Below are positions 49,601 to 59,385 of a stretch of 64,000 nt of DNA, in pieces. The DNA lies in assembly GCA_037783415.1 (NCBI GenBank), contig JAZGTN010000306.1, forward strand, positions 186,001 to 250,000, read 5' to 3'. Below the pieces are notes generated by a model. The model made no database searches. It saw only the letters and a list, made by a program, of their open reading frames with translations, and was not told the DNA's origin. Both the position numbers and the translations under genes were made by a program. The first letter of the stretch is position 1. Each line of letters opens with the position of its first letter. This DNA comes from Leptasterias polaris (lineage: Eukaryota; Echinodermata; Asteroidea; Forcipulatida; Asteriidae).

Positions 49601-52600
49601 CCATTTCAATGTCTGATAATTACTTTTGTCTCTAAATGGAGATTAACTGTGAAAATCAGAAAGTTCTTGGAAATAGTGAAATGACATTACAAGTGGAGAC
49701 AACCAAAATATCAAAGTGATGTGATGTTTTAAACATTCTATATGTTGAGAAATACTTACTTCTTAGGCTCTAGTTAGGTGTAATTAATTTGAAAGCTCTT
49801 ATTCTCGCCAAGGAAATATGAAAAACCTGGTTTTAGTACTGAGTGTTACAATGTAATCCAGCCACCATTCAACTAGGATACAATAAGGATGATTTATATT
49901 ACATATTTAAGACTGTTTTTTTGTCTAGATGAGTTTGCTCAGGAGACACAACGAGGCACATTTTGGAAACCTCAATGGTTTGATCTTGTCAAGGCAGAGT
50001 ACTGGGCTTGTAGAGAAGCTGTTTCTCTAATGGACATGTCGGCTTTTACAAAGTATGAAATCAGAGTAAGTCTCTCACACTCTTGTATGGCCAGTTTCTT
50101 ATTAATGTTTAGCTTTACATCTCTGTACAGATTTTTTTTCATGGATTTAAATAAAGGTAAATCTGATGATGCCTGACTTTCTGCCTTATAGTCTGCAGGT
50201 AATGAAGCTACCATGTTACTTCAGTATCTTTGTTCCAATGATCTGGATTGCCCCATTGGTAGTGTAGTACATACAGGAATGCTAAATGATAGAGGAGGAT
50301 ATGAAAATGACTGCAGTATAGCACGTCTTGATACTAATAGGTAGGTTATTACATCAACACACCTGCCAACTAGTACAAATTGGCCATATTTTGTACAAAT
50401 ACAACAATTGGGTTCCTGTGAAATGCAGGTTTGGACCATTTTTACATGCCCAAAGAAAGTTGTAGTTCAAACTGGCTGCAAGTGTAGATTGTGCAAGATT
50501 TTTAATGACTGTTATGAATGCAGACTATGCTAGATACGACCAGGGGCGTCGATCGCTACTGAAAAGTAGGGGGGACGGGCGAGCAAGTCTTGAAAAAATA
50601 CATCTTACATTATTTGCACCCCACACCATTACTTGTACATTTAATTTCTGTGTTACACTTATTCCCTATTTTTTGTTTGACCAGGAGGCAAGTTACAGGG
50701 GGTGATATTTAACAATAACATCATCCGAAATGGGGTTTCGGCCTGGGTTTCCCTTATGTAAAACCGAGATTCTAACAAATACAAACATCATATTCGCAAT
50801 CCTTTTTAATTGAAACCACATTGCGACAATTTCTTCAGTAAAATTGAGAGAGTTTTTGATGTTTTTTGTTTCTTCTTTCGTTTTTCTTTTATTTTAATTT
50901 AGGCCTATATCTTGTTTTTAGAATAAAAAATAATAACACTGAACAAACTGCTCCTATTTATTTTAATGGATTTTACTATATTTTGTGTTGTGCAATTTAT
51001 TGTAACAAAATGTAACACATTTGCACTTGCACGCACACACAGACTTCCTTTGTGGAGGGATCGTGTACCTATACCGTACATTATAGCATACACAATTGAC
51101 ACATTGAATGCTAACAAGGTATGTAAGCGGGATGTCTTGGACGAAACTTCGTCTATTGTCTGTATTATAGAAACGGAAATAGGCCCAAAATACCATTCTG
51201 CGCGTAGTCCATCAGAGAAAAAGATGAAAATGAAGAAAACATTTCACCGTTTGTTCGCTATTCTTTTATTTGAACAAAAATTGTAATGAAATATTAAATC
51301 AAGAAAATGGTGTATGTTTTTATATTTTTTTGCATATTTCTAATGAACAGTCAATCAAAAAGTGGGGGGGACATCTGATATGCTGTCCCCCCCAGTCTAA
51401 AAAGTGGGGGGGACATGTCCCCCCCGTCCCCCACCCATCGACGCCCTTGGATACGACAGGAGGCTTGAGACTATTCTACATTGTTGGGTCTGACACATCT
51501 ATGATGACAGTTTTTTAAACTTTTGTCTTGACCCGGACAATTTTTAAAATGTATTTAAATGTACTTTTGTCCGAAGATTTAAAATAAATAAATAAATTGT
51601 GTTCATGTAAGCTAGTGCTTCCATGATTGGTGCATGGAATGTAAACTAATGCATTTGGGACCAGGCATACAAAAAAACAACTGTCATGTATATTTAAGAC
51701 AAAACTACAATGTACACATTGAAGTATTAAAGTAAAAGTTAGAGTATTTCAGCCACATTAAATCCTTCGTTCAGAAGCTCGTCTATGCAAAAAATTTGCA
51801 ATGAGAAATACAACTCTTGGATTTTCAGAATAGAGTTTTGTGATCCTAAAGGTTGGCAGGTCTGCATTTACCAGTTGACTTTTGACCCTTCACTATCACT
51901 CATTGTGGTTTGGATTGGTAGATCAACTATGCCAGCCTGCAATATAGTATCATGTAGTGAATGCATCTACACAGTACACAGTCAACCCTCCTACTGTCTG
52001 ACCATTCACTATTCATATAGTCTTTCTTGGAGGCTACACATCACAACACAACACACACAAACAGTGGTGTAACAGAAGCAGTCAAGTGGAAAGAAAGGAA
52101 ACAAGAGAGAGAGGTGGTAAGCACACAGAAAAAGCAAGAGATGGTCATTGAAGGTCATAAAATGAATGAAATGATAAATAATGTTGTTGTGTTTGGTGCA
52201 GGTACTTCATCATATCCCCAACTATTCAGTGGGTTAAAGGCCATCATTGGATCAAGAGTCACTTTCCATCTGATGGATCAGTCACCTTACAGGATGTAAC
52301 TACTCAGTATGCTGGATTGAATGTCTTGGGTCCTAAAGCTAGAGATGTTCTTCAAAGTCTGACCTCTACATCACTGAAAGCTGCCGACTTCAAGCCTTTC
52401 ATGTGTAAGGTATGTATACATGTAGTGGGTTAGGCCTAAAAACCATGTGCCATTGTGCGTAAAGCGTAGTGTGCAATCCTTCAAATAGACTGTGCAAGTC
52501 TCGCGCGTATCCGAAAGAGAAAACACGTCAAACGAAGAACATTTTTATTTCTGAAATTAAATCTTTGTTTTAAATTATATCTCAAGACAAAATCTGAACA

Positions 52601-55371
52601 ACAAAAATAAAATTAAAATAATTACAATTTTATGAAAAGTTTTAGCTTTTGAAAAAAAAATAACAATAGTGTGTATATTATTATTGGAAAAAAATTAAAA
52701 CTCTGGGACAAGGATGCCTATTTGATGTTAACTTTTTAGAAACCCCTTACGCGGATTCGTGAAGATCAAACGGGTCTTAAATGGACCCGTATTGCAGTTT
52801 AAAGAGGATGCTGACGCCTCAACAACCATAGACTGCAATGAAAAGGGTTTGCTTTGCAATTACAGCGTCTGGCGATTATAATTGCGCATCCAAAACAAGC
52901 GTTTACGTAAGTTTTATGATCGGAGGCGAGCACAAAATTCTTAATTTTTTGCAATAACCGGAATCTGAGGTCAAGTTTAATTCTTGGATTTTCTTCGTTA
53001 TATTGTTGAATTGGTTTTACTTTCATATTTTGTTATCACTTAGTATTACATTCCCAACAACATGTATACTTTTCTAGGTCATAACCTACGTTAAACTAAA
53101 ATAATTGACGAAACAAAATCTCGCCCACGTAAAACTCCATATGGTTGGGACCACTATGGTCCCGGAAGTTCGAATGCGCGCGAGACTTGCACAGTCTATT
53201 GATGATACTTGCCAAACAATGCCAGAATTCTTGCAGATAACGCAGTACGCAATACGGATATATGGAATTATGTACTTTACTTGGCGATTATTTACACATT
53301 GAGCACTACGCATTTGGCACAACGCATGAGGAACACATGGATTTCTGGCCAAATCTGATTAAAAGAAACTTGGGAAGTTTAGAAATTTGTTTTAGTAAAA
53401 GCTTCAGCTGAATTCAGATTAGTTTGAATAAAAGTAGAATTTATCTATCCTGTTAACATTAAAACCTTTTGAATGATTATCTTGGTTTGTTTTTATATAA
53501 ATGTAACAACAGGAGATAAATGTTGGGTATGCTACAGGAGTGAGGGCAATGACTATCACTCATGCAGGAGAGGATGGTATGGTGCTTTATATACCAAATG
53601 AAGTAAGTTATCTTCTACTTCTACAAAATAACACAAACACTCTTCTCTTAACCCTGTTCAAATCCTTACATTAATGCTAACCCTTTTCATAACCCTACCG
53701 TAACCCTGGTTTTTACTCTTCCTGCAGTGATCTCCTCTTGCATCTCAAAAATATATTAGTTGTTAAGCAGTGATAAGATACATCTTAAAGAGGGGCTCCA
53801 AGATCAAATTGCGTTTTGTGATGCACTCATTTTCCAACAGATATTGTGCTCATGAAAGTTGTTGAAATGGTGTAAAGTATCATTTTATTTGATACTCTTC
53901 AGAGCCAAATTTGAAACTGGACATCATCAGACATAAAAAACAAATGGGTCTGTACATTCCAAGAGGATTTTCTGCGCCACTTTTCAATTGTGCTTCAAAT
54001 TGCAGTTGAAGGGTATCAAACACAGTGGTATTTTACAGCATTTTAACGTGTGGTGAGAGACTTGTAACCATTCTCTGACAACACCCGAACTTGAGACTAG
54101 GGCACTAGACTCCTCATCCAAGCGCTCCATAAATCAGTATGTTCAATTGTTTCTCTCACATTGAGCAATAAATATTGTTCATTTGGGGTTTTCTTATGAA
54201 CAAATGATTTATACAGTTATGTGTGTTTCTTTTGTTGTCAAATTGTCACAATCCAAGCAATGAATTAAATGAGAATGTATTGTTGCTGTTTGTTTCACCA
54301 CAGAATGCAACTCAAGTATATGATGCATTGTTAGATGCAGGAAAAGATGTTGGTATAAGCAATGCAGGTTACTATGCACTACGATGGCTGAGAATTGAAA
54401 AGTTTTACTTCTACTGGGGAGAAGATTTTGATTCAACAACAACTCCGTTTGAAATTGGACGAGAAATGAGAGTCAAATTTGACAAAGTAAGATTTATAAT
54501 GCATATTTGTTACTTAATATTGTCAAAAGGAATAATCTCACAAACGACATTTAACTTTTTTTGGAGAGCAAATTTTATTTCAAATGGCCATTAAAAAGTT
54601 TAATACTTAGTTTAATTCAAAGGTTATAATAAAGAATTGAGTCACAGGTCATAAAGATTTGCTTAAACTGATGTTTAAGAAAAATTATCTTTATGTTTAT
54701 GTTTGACCACATGAAGAGTTTTACCTTTATAATTACTAATATTTCAGAGTGAGAAAAGACGGAAAATAAGGTCAAAGAAGTTTATTGTACTAGTGCTTTA
54801 TAATGAAACTGAATCATGAGATGTCCAAGTCTTGTTGAGGCATCCTTCTTTTAGTTGGTTAGACGACTTTAGTCTGGGATCTCACACCTCTGTTTTATGC
54901 AGAGCTACAGTTGTGAAATTATTAAGATTATTAATCAGTTCTATTTGTTGTTTGTTTGTAACAAGACTGTCTTGCTTATCTTGTTTATGTTACTATCAGG
55001 GTGTTGAGTTTATTGGTAAGGCAGCACTTTTGAAGCAACGTCAGGAAGGCATGCAACGTCGATTAGCTGGCTTTGTTTTGGAAGACCATAACATTGACTC
55101 TGATGTCTGGCCATGGGGAAGAGAACCAATTTATCGTAATGGTCAGTTAGCTGGAATGACCACATGTAGTAGCTATGGCCCAACTCAGGGTAAGATGATA
55201 TGCCTAGGTTGGCTGACCAATAAAAATGAGAAGACTGGGCAGTTAATGGAAGTGACATCAGACTTTGTTCATAAAGCACAGTATGAGATTGATATTGGTG
55301 GGAAGCGTTTTTTAGCAAGGGCTCGTCTGTATCCGTATCAAGTAGGAGCTAAACAAGGAAGTCATGGCTGA
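43609..55371 (+). CDS. PDPR: PDPR-like mitochondrial flavoprotein, 879 aa
   Basis: Closest recognised protein is the regulatory subunit of pyruvate dehydrogenase phosphatase, which modulates dephosphorylation of PDH in mitochondria and is related to DMGDH and SARDH. Coding exons: 43609-43850 (exon from 43582), 43975-44108, 44750-44831, 45644-45807, 46242-46363, 46742-46862, 47425-47583, 47809-47933, 48388-48580, 49425-49583, 49929-50065, 50192-50340, 52202-52409, 53513-53602, 54304-54486, 55000-55371. They join without a break into 879 codons plus stop; human PDPR is also 879 aa as I recall. The start at 43609 gives an Arg/His-rich mitochondrial-type leader. Rossmann FAD motif ICGGGIAG at residues 52-59; flavin-site motif TTWHA with His89; then an oxidoreductase middle region and an aminomethyltransferase-like C-terminal half (ISPT, NAGYYALR-LRIEKF, GVEFIGKAAL). 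His89 is at the position of the covalent FAD His of DMGDH/SARDH, so an invertebrate paralogue with dehydrogenase activity is an alternative. Confidence 0.9.
44175..44515 (-). mobile_element. LINE 3' fragment (RT C-terminus), minus strand
   Basis: The minus strand encodes 'APPYLSDMFHL', 'GLRSSSDRTRLNT' and 'HSAAELWNSLPISVRD', the conserved C-terminal region of L2/CR1-type LINE reverse transcriptases. It is followed by a 3' end reading 'AAAGCGCAGTATAAATGCC' and TTATTATTAAC. A 5'-truncated insertion in a PDPR-like intron. Confidence 0.8.
46450..46627 (+). mobile_element. LINE 3' UTR remnant, plus strand
   Basis: TGTATTGTATGACGAGGGG, 'TTTTGCCCTTCCC', 'GTCCAAAGATTCAAATTAAA' and (TAAATAA)n form a recognisable LINE 3' end in a PDPR-like intron. 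No coding part remains. Confidence 0.55.
47025..47240 (+). mobile_element. tRNA-derived SINE
   Basis: Has a perfect pol III A box TGGTGTAGTGG at 47040-47050 (fits TRGYNNARNGG) and a B-box-like AGTTTAAATCC at 47097-47107 (consensus GGTTCGANTCC). A ~130-bp body follows with 'TGGGTTTTCAGTCCCTGCTA', 'TTCCCTGGAATAATTCTC' and 'CTCCCACCTCTTAAACTG'. The A-B spacing is longer than in a working tRNA. It lies in a PDPR-like intron. The 3' end is approximate. Confidence 0.65.
48095..48302 (-). mobile_element. LINE 3' tail remnant, minus strand
   Basis: On the minus strand 'CTGTTCGTGTACTGTTGAGG' then TCGAATAAATAATAATAAT is a typical LINE 3' end with an (AAT)n tail (48098-48122). The adjacent 48180-48300 is A-rich low complexity. 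Confidence 0.5.
48593..49102. mobile_element. Foldback MITE in PDPR-like intron
   Basis: The left end AAAGAGGGGTTCCAAGG...GATGCACTCATTTTTCA is matched by the inverted right end AAAGAGCGGCTCCAAGG...GATGCACTCATTTTTTA. The inner parts also pair: GGGTCTGTACC/AATGTACAGACCC and TTTGATACCC/GAGTATCAAA. About 510 bp, no coding capacity. Related to 53788-54062. Confidence 0.8.
49140..49375 (+). repeat. Degenerate ~23-bp tandem repeat
   Basis: About ten copies of 'GTTTTGAATCATTAAATTTG' with variants, immediately upstream of the PDPR-like exon at 49425. Confidence 0.8.
50541..51449. mobile_element. hAT-type non-autonomous element (909 bp) with 8-bp TSD
   Basis: Ends CAGGGGCGTCGAT (50541) and its inverted copy ATCGACGCCCTTG (to 51449) differ at one base. 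The insertion is flanked by the perfect 8-bp direct repeat GATACGAC at 50533-50540 and 51450-51457. CAGGG-type ends and an 8-bp duplication fit hAT. The interior has no transposase frame. The right end holds G/C-run palindromes (51362-51430). It lies in the PDPR-like intron after exon 50192-50340. Confidence 0.85.
51458..51600 (+). mobile_element. Possible LINE 3' UTR remnant
   Basis: 'TTTTGTCTTGACCCGGACAA', 'GTCCGAAGATTTAAAATAAA' and (TAAA)n resemble a LINE tail. The hAT element appears to have inserted into the sequence just upstream of it. Weak call. Confidence 0.3.
52485..53199. mobile_element. Non-autonomous TIR element, copy 2 (715 bp)
   Basis: Same family and orientation as 26983-27643, with the same ATAGACTGTGCAAG ends and shared interior landmarks. 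It lies in the PDPR-like intron after exon 52202-52409. The flanks carry a loose inverted similarity (GTGCGTAAAGCGTAGTG left; CACTACGCATTTGGCAC right), so it may sit inside another palindromic element. Confidence 0.75.
53788..54062. mobile_element. Truncated copy of the 48593-49102 foldback MITE
   Basis: Begins AAAGAGGGGCTCCAAGATC and keeps 'GATGCACTCATTTTCC', 'GGGTCTGTACATTCC', 'GGGTATCAAACAC' and 'TTTTACAGCATTTTAA'. The terminal inverted right end is missing; it stops near 'GAGAGACTTGTAA'. Confidence 0.7.
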
Positions 55372-55869
55372 GAGTAACCAACTAGGAGCTAAGCAATCAA
55401 GTCTTGGCTGAGAGTACCAGGCAAGTTGCCAACAGGGACTTTTAATTTCAATCTCTTCAGTGAAATAAGAAATGAGTTTCATTCATATATTGATTTAGCC
55501 TTTGAGAAAGACTGCCAGGGTCGAAACGTCGGACTGTTAACTATTTTTGTTTCTATTTTACATTCATATATTGAAGGCAAAATGAATGGCCATGCTTAAT
55601 ACCACTGAAGTTACAAACTGCATATATATTATGAGGTGTTTGAAAAATGCAATATTAAGATCTGATATGTTGAAAAACAAAGTTGCAGAAATGCTGGGGT
55701 GACTTTGCTGGGTTTTACCCATCGCTCTCATGTCTATATTCTAATTTTTGTACCGGGCTCAAATAAGAGTGTGTTGTGAATAAGGTTTTCAATCGCTGTA
55801 TGTTGGTTTTCTGAATTAAAGTTTCATTTTCCTTCTACTTTTTACAAGTCATCTTTTTTGTAACCAATA
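55372..55869 (+). other. Probable PDPR-like 3' UTR
   Basis: Follows the stop codon. A short direct repeat of the last coding bases (AACTAGGAGCTAA at ~55380, compare 55341) follows immediately. 'AAGACTGCCAGGGTCGAAACGTCGG' type sequence at 55508-55532 resembles a retroelement end. No canonical AATAAA before 55878 is obvious. Confidence 0.35.
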
Positions 55870-56396
55870 TAAACAATAATAAAACAAATTACAAAGAACA
55901 AACAAATATTAATAATGACATTTTGGAAGCGCACAAATCCATGGTGCCTATGGTGCTATTACATAACAAGGACAAGATACCTTAAAATTTAAATTACAAG
56001 GATACAGTTGAAAACTCAGAAAACAACTTTATGCAAATGTTTTAGTAAAAAGAACTGCTTTAAGGTTTTTCTTTAACTGGATTACAGAAACCCAATATTT
56101 GACATGTGATGGCAAGTTATTTCATAGACGCGGTGCAGCATGAGAAAAATATCGGTCATCCCATGAATGATTAGATTTAGGTTTAATGAAGAGGTTAGAA
56201 TTGCCAGTTTGCATGGAGGATTGTAAGGTTTAGATAAACCAATATAATTATGCAGGGCACTGTTTATGCGAGATTTAAACACAAAGAGCATAGCCTTGTT
56301 AATTCTGCGGCTACTAACAGGTAACCAGTGCAACTCTTGTAGAAGGTTTAATATGTGAGGACTAAATAACACAAGCAGCAGATCTCCAATCATACT
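55870..56396 (-). mobile_element. LINE 3' fragment (RT C-terminus plus 3' UTR), minus strand
   Basis: The minus strand encodes 'LQELHWLPVSSRRINKAMLF' and 'YNPPCKLAILTSS'. In a second frame it has 'DDRYFSHAAPRL' (stop) 'NNLPSHVKYW'. This is the standard C-terminus of CR1/L2-type LINE ORF2, broken by a frameshift and an internal stop. The 3' UTR continues to ~55870. Confidence 0.8.
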
Positions 56397-57928
56397 ATAT
56401 TATAATATGTTATGAAATATACGGGTCACAACATTATTTGCATTTAAATGTATTTTAAGTCACAATGTAAACAAGAAAAAGCTTCCAACTGAAAACCGGG
56501 TTTCAAAACATTTGCAACTTTAAAGCAGGTTGTTCATTAAAATTTCTCGCTTAAATAGCTTGACTCATGAATGTTTGATAAAACAAGGTGCTTAAAGTTT
56601 GGTGAATTGAAAAACAGAGGTCTTGAAATCACTCTAAACACTCTCTTTTTTGTTTCTTGTTATTGTATTCTCAATATGTGCAATTTTGAGGATAGCTTTT
56701 TTTTTTGCATTACTCTCTATGAATTTACTCATCACCTGGTCCAAATTTCAAAGAGCTGCAAAATAGCATGTGTCTCATGTACAATATGTGACTGGTATCC
56801 AGTATGCTTACTTTTTCAAAGCAGAACTTTTTAAAGCACTATTTTACTATTTTGTTTGCTTTAAGCAGCTCTATTATATAGGGCACTGGGCGTCATGCAC
56901 AAACAAAGCAATTTTATCATTTCAGTTTTAAGAAAAGAACAACTCACATTTATTTATTTGTTTGTTTTTCAGTCACATATTAATGTTTATTTATTAATAT
57001 ATCTTAATTTTGCATCTGGGATAAAGATTATTATTTGGTTTTAGCTCCACACTTGGTATAGGCCTACTCAGTACTTTCCAGAGTTCTGTGAAAAAAGATT
57101 TTAATGGTTTGTATTTAATTAAAACTTTGTTTATGTTCCTTTTAAATTGGGTAGCCAAGTATTTGTTTCAGCTGTGTATAATAATGGTTTTGTATGACGT
57201 TTGAAATATGTGAATAATGTTTTACTGTTATGATAATTTAAAGTGAAATTAAATAATTTTCATTACATGTACTCAACAGATAATTTTCAAGTGCGCCCTC
57301 TTTTGGTCTGTAAGCTTTCCGAGGTAAAAGAATGGTACCCTTGGTATACTGCGTGAAATTATAGCGTGAGCAAACGGGTTTCCAGACCTCTCTGTGTGTG
57401 TGTGTGTATTGTGGGGTCCTGTATTGTGTGCACGTCGTTCGCGCTCTGTGCTGGATCGAATGACCGCGTGAAGTTTCAACTGTAGTAGAGTAATGTGTGT
57501 GTTAAACAGCTGCAAACCAATCGTTTGTTCTGGAGGTTTTTAAATAAATTTTGACGGTAAATCTGCGAGAACATCTAGCATTACAATTGATTGGTTTTAT
57601 TCAGGTTTGGTGAGTAATCCTTGTTTTAAAAAGTAAGTGTATGGAAGTAAAGTGTAAAATATAATTAAATTACATTTCAATGTTTTGTGAAGTTGACCAT
57701 CCTGACCATGATCATTATGATGGATTGGAGCGTGGAGGAGGTAGGAATATAGATTGGAGGAAGGAGTTGATTGAGCTGAGCTAAAAGTTCCAAACCCGGA
57801 GGGTCTGCCTTTTTTGGGTCGCACTAACCCGACAACTGCCGACAACAAGTTTTAAATGTACTAAAAATATCATGATTAAAAAAATAAATGATTATAGTAG
57901 AATAGAAGTAAGAACATATTTCAATAAA
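56397..57928. other. Intergenic sequence; CpG-richer patch 57285-57500
   Basis: AT-rich and non-coding. 57285-57500 has more CpG than its surroundings (GCGCCCTC, CACGTCGTTCGCGC, TCGAATGACCGCGTG), a short (TG)n at 57392-57407, and could be a promoter or a DNA-element end. No start exon could be assigned. Confidence 0.3.
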
Positions 57929-58036
57929 AGGTTTATCGCGATTCAGAACCGCAATGCATCATGGGAGGGCAAAGGGGGCAAATGCATAACCGCGGTGCAT
58001 GACGTTCGCACGCACGGCCTATATCTCTGTGTTAAA
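57929..58036 (-). repeat. Dispersed repeat shared with 40655-40746
   Basis: Inverted match to the central part of the 39064-41765 foldback (GGTTTATCGCGATTCAGAAC, GGGAGGGCAAAGGGGGCAAA, TATATCTCTGTGTTAAA). Probably a fragment of the same element family. Confidence 0.7.
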
Positions 58037-58440
58037 TCATTAATTATGTGTAAAAGAGTCATAAATTAATCCGAATCACCTTTATTTTATTAGTTTGTTG
58101 AAAATAAATGTTACTTGTTTTGCTAGTGTTAAATTGTTATTTAGAAAAGATTTTTACCACGACAACATTGACTCTGACTCCTGAGGACTGTCACTGACTG
58201 TCCTATCTAATCTTGCCTTACACTACATACACTGACAGTACACCAAACTTGGACGATACCATTGTTCTGCACAGGTAGCCAGATTGGCAACCTTATTGTG
58301 CAACAGCCAGTCAATCAATAGCATGTGGCAAGCCGTGATGGCATCACACCCGTTGTTTGAAATTTATTTGGAAAAATAAGTTCATTAAAATAAAGATCAT
58401 TTTCTATGAAAAAACTGGGGTGGGACAACAGGAAATACTT
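58037..58440. other. Intergenic sequence, nothing recognised
   Basis: No exon or RNA gene seen. GGACGATACC (58251) and GGTATCGTCC (58460) form a short inverted pair of unclear meaning. Confidence 0.4.
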
Positions 58441-58908
58441 TTTTTCCCTGCAGGATAACGGTATCGTCCATGAACGATCGCAACAGCAACATGGCGGACG
58501 GCACTAGTTTTTACAACTTAATGGAAAAGAATTGGTCTTTTCAAAGATAGTAATCAAATTTTTTCAACAGAATGAAAGTGATTTTGATATCTATGACTCT
58601 TCTACATATTGAATGGTTTATTTATGTTGTAACATGATTTTTCAGTGCATTTTTAGGGCGCTCGTCACTGTGCTGCCATTTTTTTAAAAGTGTTCTGTCT
58701 GGTGTTTTTTTAAATCCTGTAACATCGTTGTGTATTCCTTCATTTTCCTTGTGAATCTTTTCTTTGTCGGAATGACTGTATTTGTTATCCTGTTTGGAAC
58801 CTGGTGATGTGTTTTTTTACCAACCAGAGGTGTTATTCCATCAAGTTATATTCTACCTACTGTTTATGACTGTTACCATTGCTATACATTGGATGAACAA
58901 ACATACAC

Positions 58909-59385
58909 ATGGCAGCCTCAGTGGTGATATTTTATACAGCACTGCTGTTCCAGTCGTCATTTCATAATGTCCCGCATTATCCAGCACGTAAACCTACAAC
59001 ATGTCAACAACATTTGGATCATTTGCCAGTTCCAGTATGGAGTGTCATGCAAGTTAGCCATAGGACATGTATAGTTCTACCGGGTAAGAGTTTTCGATCA
59101 TCTAAATCTGCAATTGTCAAAGTAACAAAACACGGAGGAACCTGCATATTTATTCCTGGTCATGATCCTCCCATGGATATAACTAAATTGGAGGATATTT
59201 CAACCAACCCTGGCCCCAATAATGGAGATGATTCTGGTGAGTTACATGTAAAATCGACCGCCATAACTCGGCCAAGTAAAGTTCTTCAAAGCTTCTTCAA
59301 CCTACATCATGTACACGCGAGAGCAGCTTCTGGGTTTTCGATCATTCTCTCACCGGTTAGACTTGCAAAAATTTCAACTACTTAA
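58909..59385 (+). CDS. LINE N-terminal frame with 2A-like NPGP motif
   Basis: 158 codons. It starts with a hydrophobic stretch. Residues 96-103 read DISTNPGP, close to the 2A ribosome-skipping consensus D-x-E-x-N-P-G-P that CR1-type elements of marine invertebrates often carry near their N-terminus. The consensus Glu is Ser here. In related elements the N-terminal part is usually continuous with the APE-RT protein. Here the join lies in different frames with a 77-bp overlap, so either a +1/-1 shift is used or this copy has an indel. Confidence 0.65.
   Translation: MAASVVIFYTALLFQSSFHNVPHYPARKPTTCQQHLDHLPVPVWSVMQVSHRTCIVLPGKSFRSSKSAIVKVTKHGGTCIFIPGHDPPMDITKLEDISTNPGPNNGDDSGELHVKSTAITRPSKVLQSFFNLHHVHARAASGFSIILSPVRLAKISTT

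Noticed and set aside
55505..55535. Hammerhead ribozyme (GTCGAAACGTCGG)
   Set aside because: The CGAAACGTC box resembles a Penelope-type end, but there is no CTGANGA box with a matching stem II upstream.
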